Positions 61,671 through 64,000 of a DNA stretch of 64,000 bases are shown here, piece by piece. The stretch lies in NCBI RefSeq assembly GCF_023273895.1, contig NZ_CP096883.1:3162001-3226000 (forward strand). The letters are read 5' to 3'. This DNA comes from Sphingobacterium sp. PCS056 (lineage in GTDB: Bacteria > Bacteroidota > Bacteroidia > Sphingobacteriales > Sphingobacteriaceae). Numbering within the stretch: position 1 is the first letter of the stretch; each line of letters begins with the position of its first letter. The notes below the pieces were generated by a model. The model ran no database searches. It was not told the DNA's origin and saw only the letters and a program-made list of their open reading frames with translations. A program made the position numbers and the translations under genes.

Positions 61671-63476
61671 ATGAAGATTATAAAACCTCTCCATATTACA
61701 TTTATTTTCGCCACGTTGGTGACAACTGTTTTTGCACAGACCAGCAAGGAGCTGCAAGAAGAGATTACAAAAGTAGAATCCGGCCTAATACCACCAGTCC
61801 GGTTTGAGGGCGAATCTTCATGGGATATCGTTTCTCGGATGAAGTTTTATGATGTTCCCGGTGTAAGTATAGCTGTTATCAAAAATTCCAAAGTCATCTG
61901 GAGTAAAACATACGGATACGCCGATCTTGAATCTAAGACTGCAGTGAGCGCTAATACCTTGTTTCAAGTAGCTTCGATGAGCAAACCAGTAAGCGCTTAT
62001 GCTGCTTTAAAGGAAGTAGAACTTGGTAGGCTAGATCCTGAAATGGATGTGAACACATATTTGATATCTTGGAAAGTTCCCGATAATGAATGGACAAAAA
62101 CGAAAAAAGTCACGCTTAAAAATATGCTGAGCCATACTGCTGGATTCACTGTAAGCGGATTTCCCGGTTATACAATAAAAGATCCAATTCCCACAGCAGT
62201 TCAAGTATTGAATGGCGAAAAACCCTCTAATACGCCTATGGTTTTTGTTGATAAAATTCCTAGTACTAATTTTCGATATTCAGGAGGTGGATATACCGTG
62301 ATGCAGCAAATGCTTGTGGATATTGAACAGAAGGACTTTACAACCATAATGCGTGAAAAAGTGCTCTTACCTCTTCATATGAAAAACAGTACTTTTGCAC
62401 AACCACTTCCACCATCTATTGCTCAGTTTGCAGCAACAGCCTACAGCGCAGACGGAAAACGAGTGGAAGGTAGATATCATATCTATCCGGAGCAGGCTGC
62501 TGCAGGTTTGTGGTCTACTGCAGAAGATTATGCCAAATTTGTCATTGATATTCAAAATACATTGAGCGGCAAAAGCAATGTCATTATTTCCAAAAAGACG
62601 GCTGAGCAATTTACTAGTCCTTTCATACAATCATTTATAGGCTTAGGCATTTTTCTTGAAAATTATGACGGCGAGATGTATGTTTCCCATGGTGGCTGGA
62701 ATGAAGGGTTCAGTAGCAGTTTTATTGGTAGTAAAACAAGTGGTGACGGAGTTGTAGTGCTTACGAATACCAACAAGCCTCTGTTTATCAATGAACTCGT
62801 CCGTTCCGTTGCTTTAACATACAGTTGGCCTAATTATATGGCACCTGCTCATAAAATTTTACCTTTAACCCAACAAGATCTAAATTCCTATTTAGGAAGA
62901 TACAAGTATGATCAGTATGGGTTTATCAAAGTATATAAAGAAAATGGTAAACTGATGGCTGTTCAGAACTTAAATGATCCTACAGAACTGATTAAAGTTG
63001 GAGAAAATACATTCGCGATGCGCGACTGGAATTTTAAGGTGAGTTTTGTACAAGATACCATCTCAGGAAAGAAAGAACTCATACAGACGTTGGCTGATCA
63101 AACTATCCGGTCTAAAAATCCAAAATTAGTTAAAGATGAAATTGTACCCCTGGAATTAATTTTAGAAGGTCATTTTGAAAAGGCTTTACAAGCTTATCAA
63201 AGAGCAAAAAAAGAGGATAGTAATCATGAACAACTTTCAGAAGGGTTTCTGAATAGTATGGGATATGTACTGCTCCATCGGAATAAGACTGATCAAGCTA
63301 TTGATCTTTTTAGAGTCAATACACACTTATATCCCAATAGTGAAAATGCATATGACAGCTTGGGAGAAGCTTATTTAAAAGCCGGTAATAAAAATAAAGC
63401 AAAGCAGAGTTATCAACAGTTAATTAAAATCAATCCTAAAAACGAACGTGCTACTCAGGTTTTACAAACGCTATAA
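61671..63476 (+). CDS. Serine hydrolase (class C beta-lactamase-like) with TPR
   Basis: 601 residues. Signal peptide 1-22 (TTVFAQ). Catalytic Ser102-x-x-Lys105 (ASMSKPVSAY), the Tyr in FRYSGGGYTVMQQM, and HGG in SHGGWNEGFS. After an intermediate beta region, the last 110 residues form tetratricopeptide repeats (EKALQAYQRAKKEDSNHEQL; ENAYDSLGEAYLKAGNKNKA). It is a secreted peptidase/esterase of the penicillin-binding superfamily, with TPRs for partner binding. It differs from the similar protein at 54632-56434, which has DUF3471 instead of TPR. Confidence 0.9.
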   Translation: MKIIKPLHITFIFATLVTTVFAQTSKELQEEITKVESGLIPPVRFEGESSWDIVSRMKFYDVPGVSIAVIKNSKVIWSKTYGYADLESKTAVSANTLFQVASMSKPVSAYAALKEVELGRLDPEMDVNTYLISWKVPDNEWTKTKKVTLKNMLSHTAGFTVSGFPGYTIKDPIPTAVQVLNGEKPSNTPMVFVDKIPSTNFRYSGGGYTVMQQMLVDIEQKDFTTIMREKVLLPLHMKNSTFAQPLPPSIAQFAATAYSADGKRVEGRYHIYPEQAAAGLWSTAEDYAKFVIDIQNTLSGKSNVIISKKTAEQFTSPFIQSFIGLGIFLENYDGEMYVSHGGWNEGFSSSFIGSKTSGDGVVVLTNTNKPLFINELVRSVALTYSWPNYMAPAHKILPLTQQDLNSYLGRYKYDQYGFIKVYKENGKLMAVQNLNDPTELIKVGENTFAMRDWNFKVSFVQDTISGKKELIQTLADQTIRSKNPKLVKDEIVPLELILEGHFEKALQAYQRAKKEDSNHEQLSEGFLNSMGYVLLHRNKTDQAIDLFRVNTHLYPNSENAYDSLGEAYLKAGNKNKAKQSYQQLIKINPKNERATQVLQTL

Positions 63477-63777
63477 TAAAAAAAAACAAAAAATATAGCA
63501 ACTCATGTGATGACTCTCAGTGAAGAAATATAAAAGATATGTGGATGTACCATTCATGGACATTTTTTGGACTTGAAAAACCTTTTGTAAGACACTTTGC
63601 AGTCGCTATTCGATACTATTGATAAATAAAAGTTTAGCGATATTTTATCCATGATTTTTTGAATAAGCAAAAAGTAAGAATTTATTCAGCAGCTCGCTAC
63701 TGTATAGGACTACTGCCTTACGATAACGAGTAAACAAGTCTCTACAAATTCAAAAAAAATAGAAATATGAGAAACAG
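63477..63777. other. Intergenic region, no gene seen
   Basis: 301 AT-rich bases between the serine hydrolase and the bestrophin-like gene. No gene or motif was recognised. Confidence 0.35.
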
Positions 63778-64000
63778 ATGCCAAGAATCATTGTTTATCA
63801 TAATATGATACTAAACTCGTCTAAGATTCCCTTACGTTATATGTTTAACAAAGTAAAAAAGGAAATCACTTTGGTCGCCATTATTGGCTTAATCTTTAAT
63901 GCCTTTACTTATGTATTGGAAGATAGGCTTCCCGATATGCCATTGGGGGTTCCTGCATTTTTAGGAACAGCGATATCGGTTTTATTATCTTTCAAAATGA
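63778..64000 (+). CDS. Bestrophin-family channel, 3' end outside window
   Basis: 74 codons are visible from ATG 63778, the first start after an in-frame stop at 63760-63762; ATG 63805 is an alternative. The segment MFNKVKKEITLVAIIGLIFN, then DMPLGVPAFLGTAISVLLSFKM, matches the N-terminus of bacterial bestrophin (RFP-TM) anion/cation channels, where a first helix and an xPxxLGTxxSxLLSFK stretch precede the pore. The rest of the gene lies beyond base 64000. Confidence 0.75.
   Translation, partial: MPRIIVYHNMILNSSKIPLRYMFNKVKKEITLVAIIGLIFNAFTYVLEDRLPDMPLGVPAFLGTAISVLLSFKM

Noticed and set aside
1..64000. CRISPR arrays, prophage, insertion sequences, toxin-antitoxin or restriction systems
   Set aside because: No spaced direct repeats of the right size, no transposase or integrase frames, and no recognisable nuclease or methylase domains.

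Overview
The window reads as chromosomal DNA of a low-GC Bacteroidota bacterium, most like Sphingobacterium or a relative in the Sphingobacteriaceae. The basis is a SusC/SusD pair, an OMP_b-brl_3-type TonB receptor next to a LytTR two-component system, a planctomycete-type cytochrome/DUF1501 cluster, weak Shine-Dalgarno sites, and hybrid kinases with CheB/CheR. This is inferred from gene content and style, without any database comparison. No CRISPR array, prophage, insertion sequence or rRNA is visible. One tRNA gene, tRNA-Met(CAT), is present.

Layout. 1-5044: an operon of a PSD1 (DUF1553) protein (5' end outside the window), a Tat-exported DUF1501 lipoprotein, a secreted sugar-phosphate-isomerase-like TIM barrel and a membrane c-type cytochrome with leucine-rich repeats, ending at a 20-bp perfect hairpin. 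5251-7803: two GNAT acetyltransferases, a VOC protein and an AraC regulator, all on the minus strand. 7973-12626: a SusC/SusD pair with no carbohydrate-active enzyme beside it. 13156-18228: DUF2809 protein, Crp-type regulator, esterase, EamA transporter, aldehyde dehydrogenase, glutathione peroxidase. 18680-21870: a quinone/redox operon (MdaB, YgiN-like monooxygenase, and an aldo/keto reductase broken by one in-frame stop) divergent from a LysR regulator, with three operator-like palindromes between them. 22061-32638: Gfo/Idh oxidoreductase, ECF-like sigma factor, topoisomerase IB, aldo/keto reductase, DJ-1/PfpI protein, YihY protein, two unknown membrane proteins, a 53-residue small protein and a glycosyltransferase.

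33082-40404 is a compact all-plus signalling block: REC-PAS-kinase, a 1198-residue CHASE3-HAMP-GAF-kinase-REC-REC-REC hybrid, a lone receiver, CheR, CheB and another receiver, with no other chemotaxis genes. Proteins typical of general stress or envelope maintenance follow: DUF892, a lipid kinase, SurE, a repeat-bearing lipoprotein, DUF2383, a DUF421 protein with a C-terminal zinc ribbon, a desaturase and a cold-shock protein.

47405-51820 holds a TonB-dependent beta-barrel receptor downstream of a LytTR regulator/LytS-type kinase pair. The receptor's upstream region carries 11-bp direct repeats with a 21-bp period, as expected for LytTR binding. 51969-64000 holds a DUF1398 protein, three MFS transporters, an Lrp regulator divergent from one of them, two class-C beta-lactamase-type serine hydrolases, an unknown membrane protein, the tRNA and the start of a bestrophin-like channel.

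Several intergenic stretches (about 23.9-24.2 kb, 29.8-30.0 kb, 52.5-52.7 kb) hold short coding-like pieces, two of them apparently frameshifted. They suggest decaying genes. I found no single clearly new defence or mobile system. The best leads are the signalling block, the two candidate operator arrays, and the small or unknown proteins.
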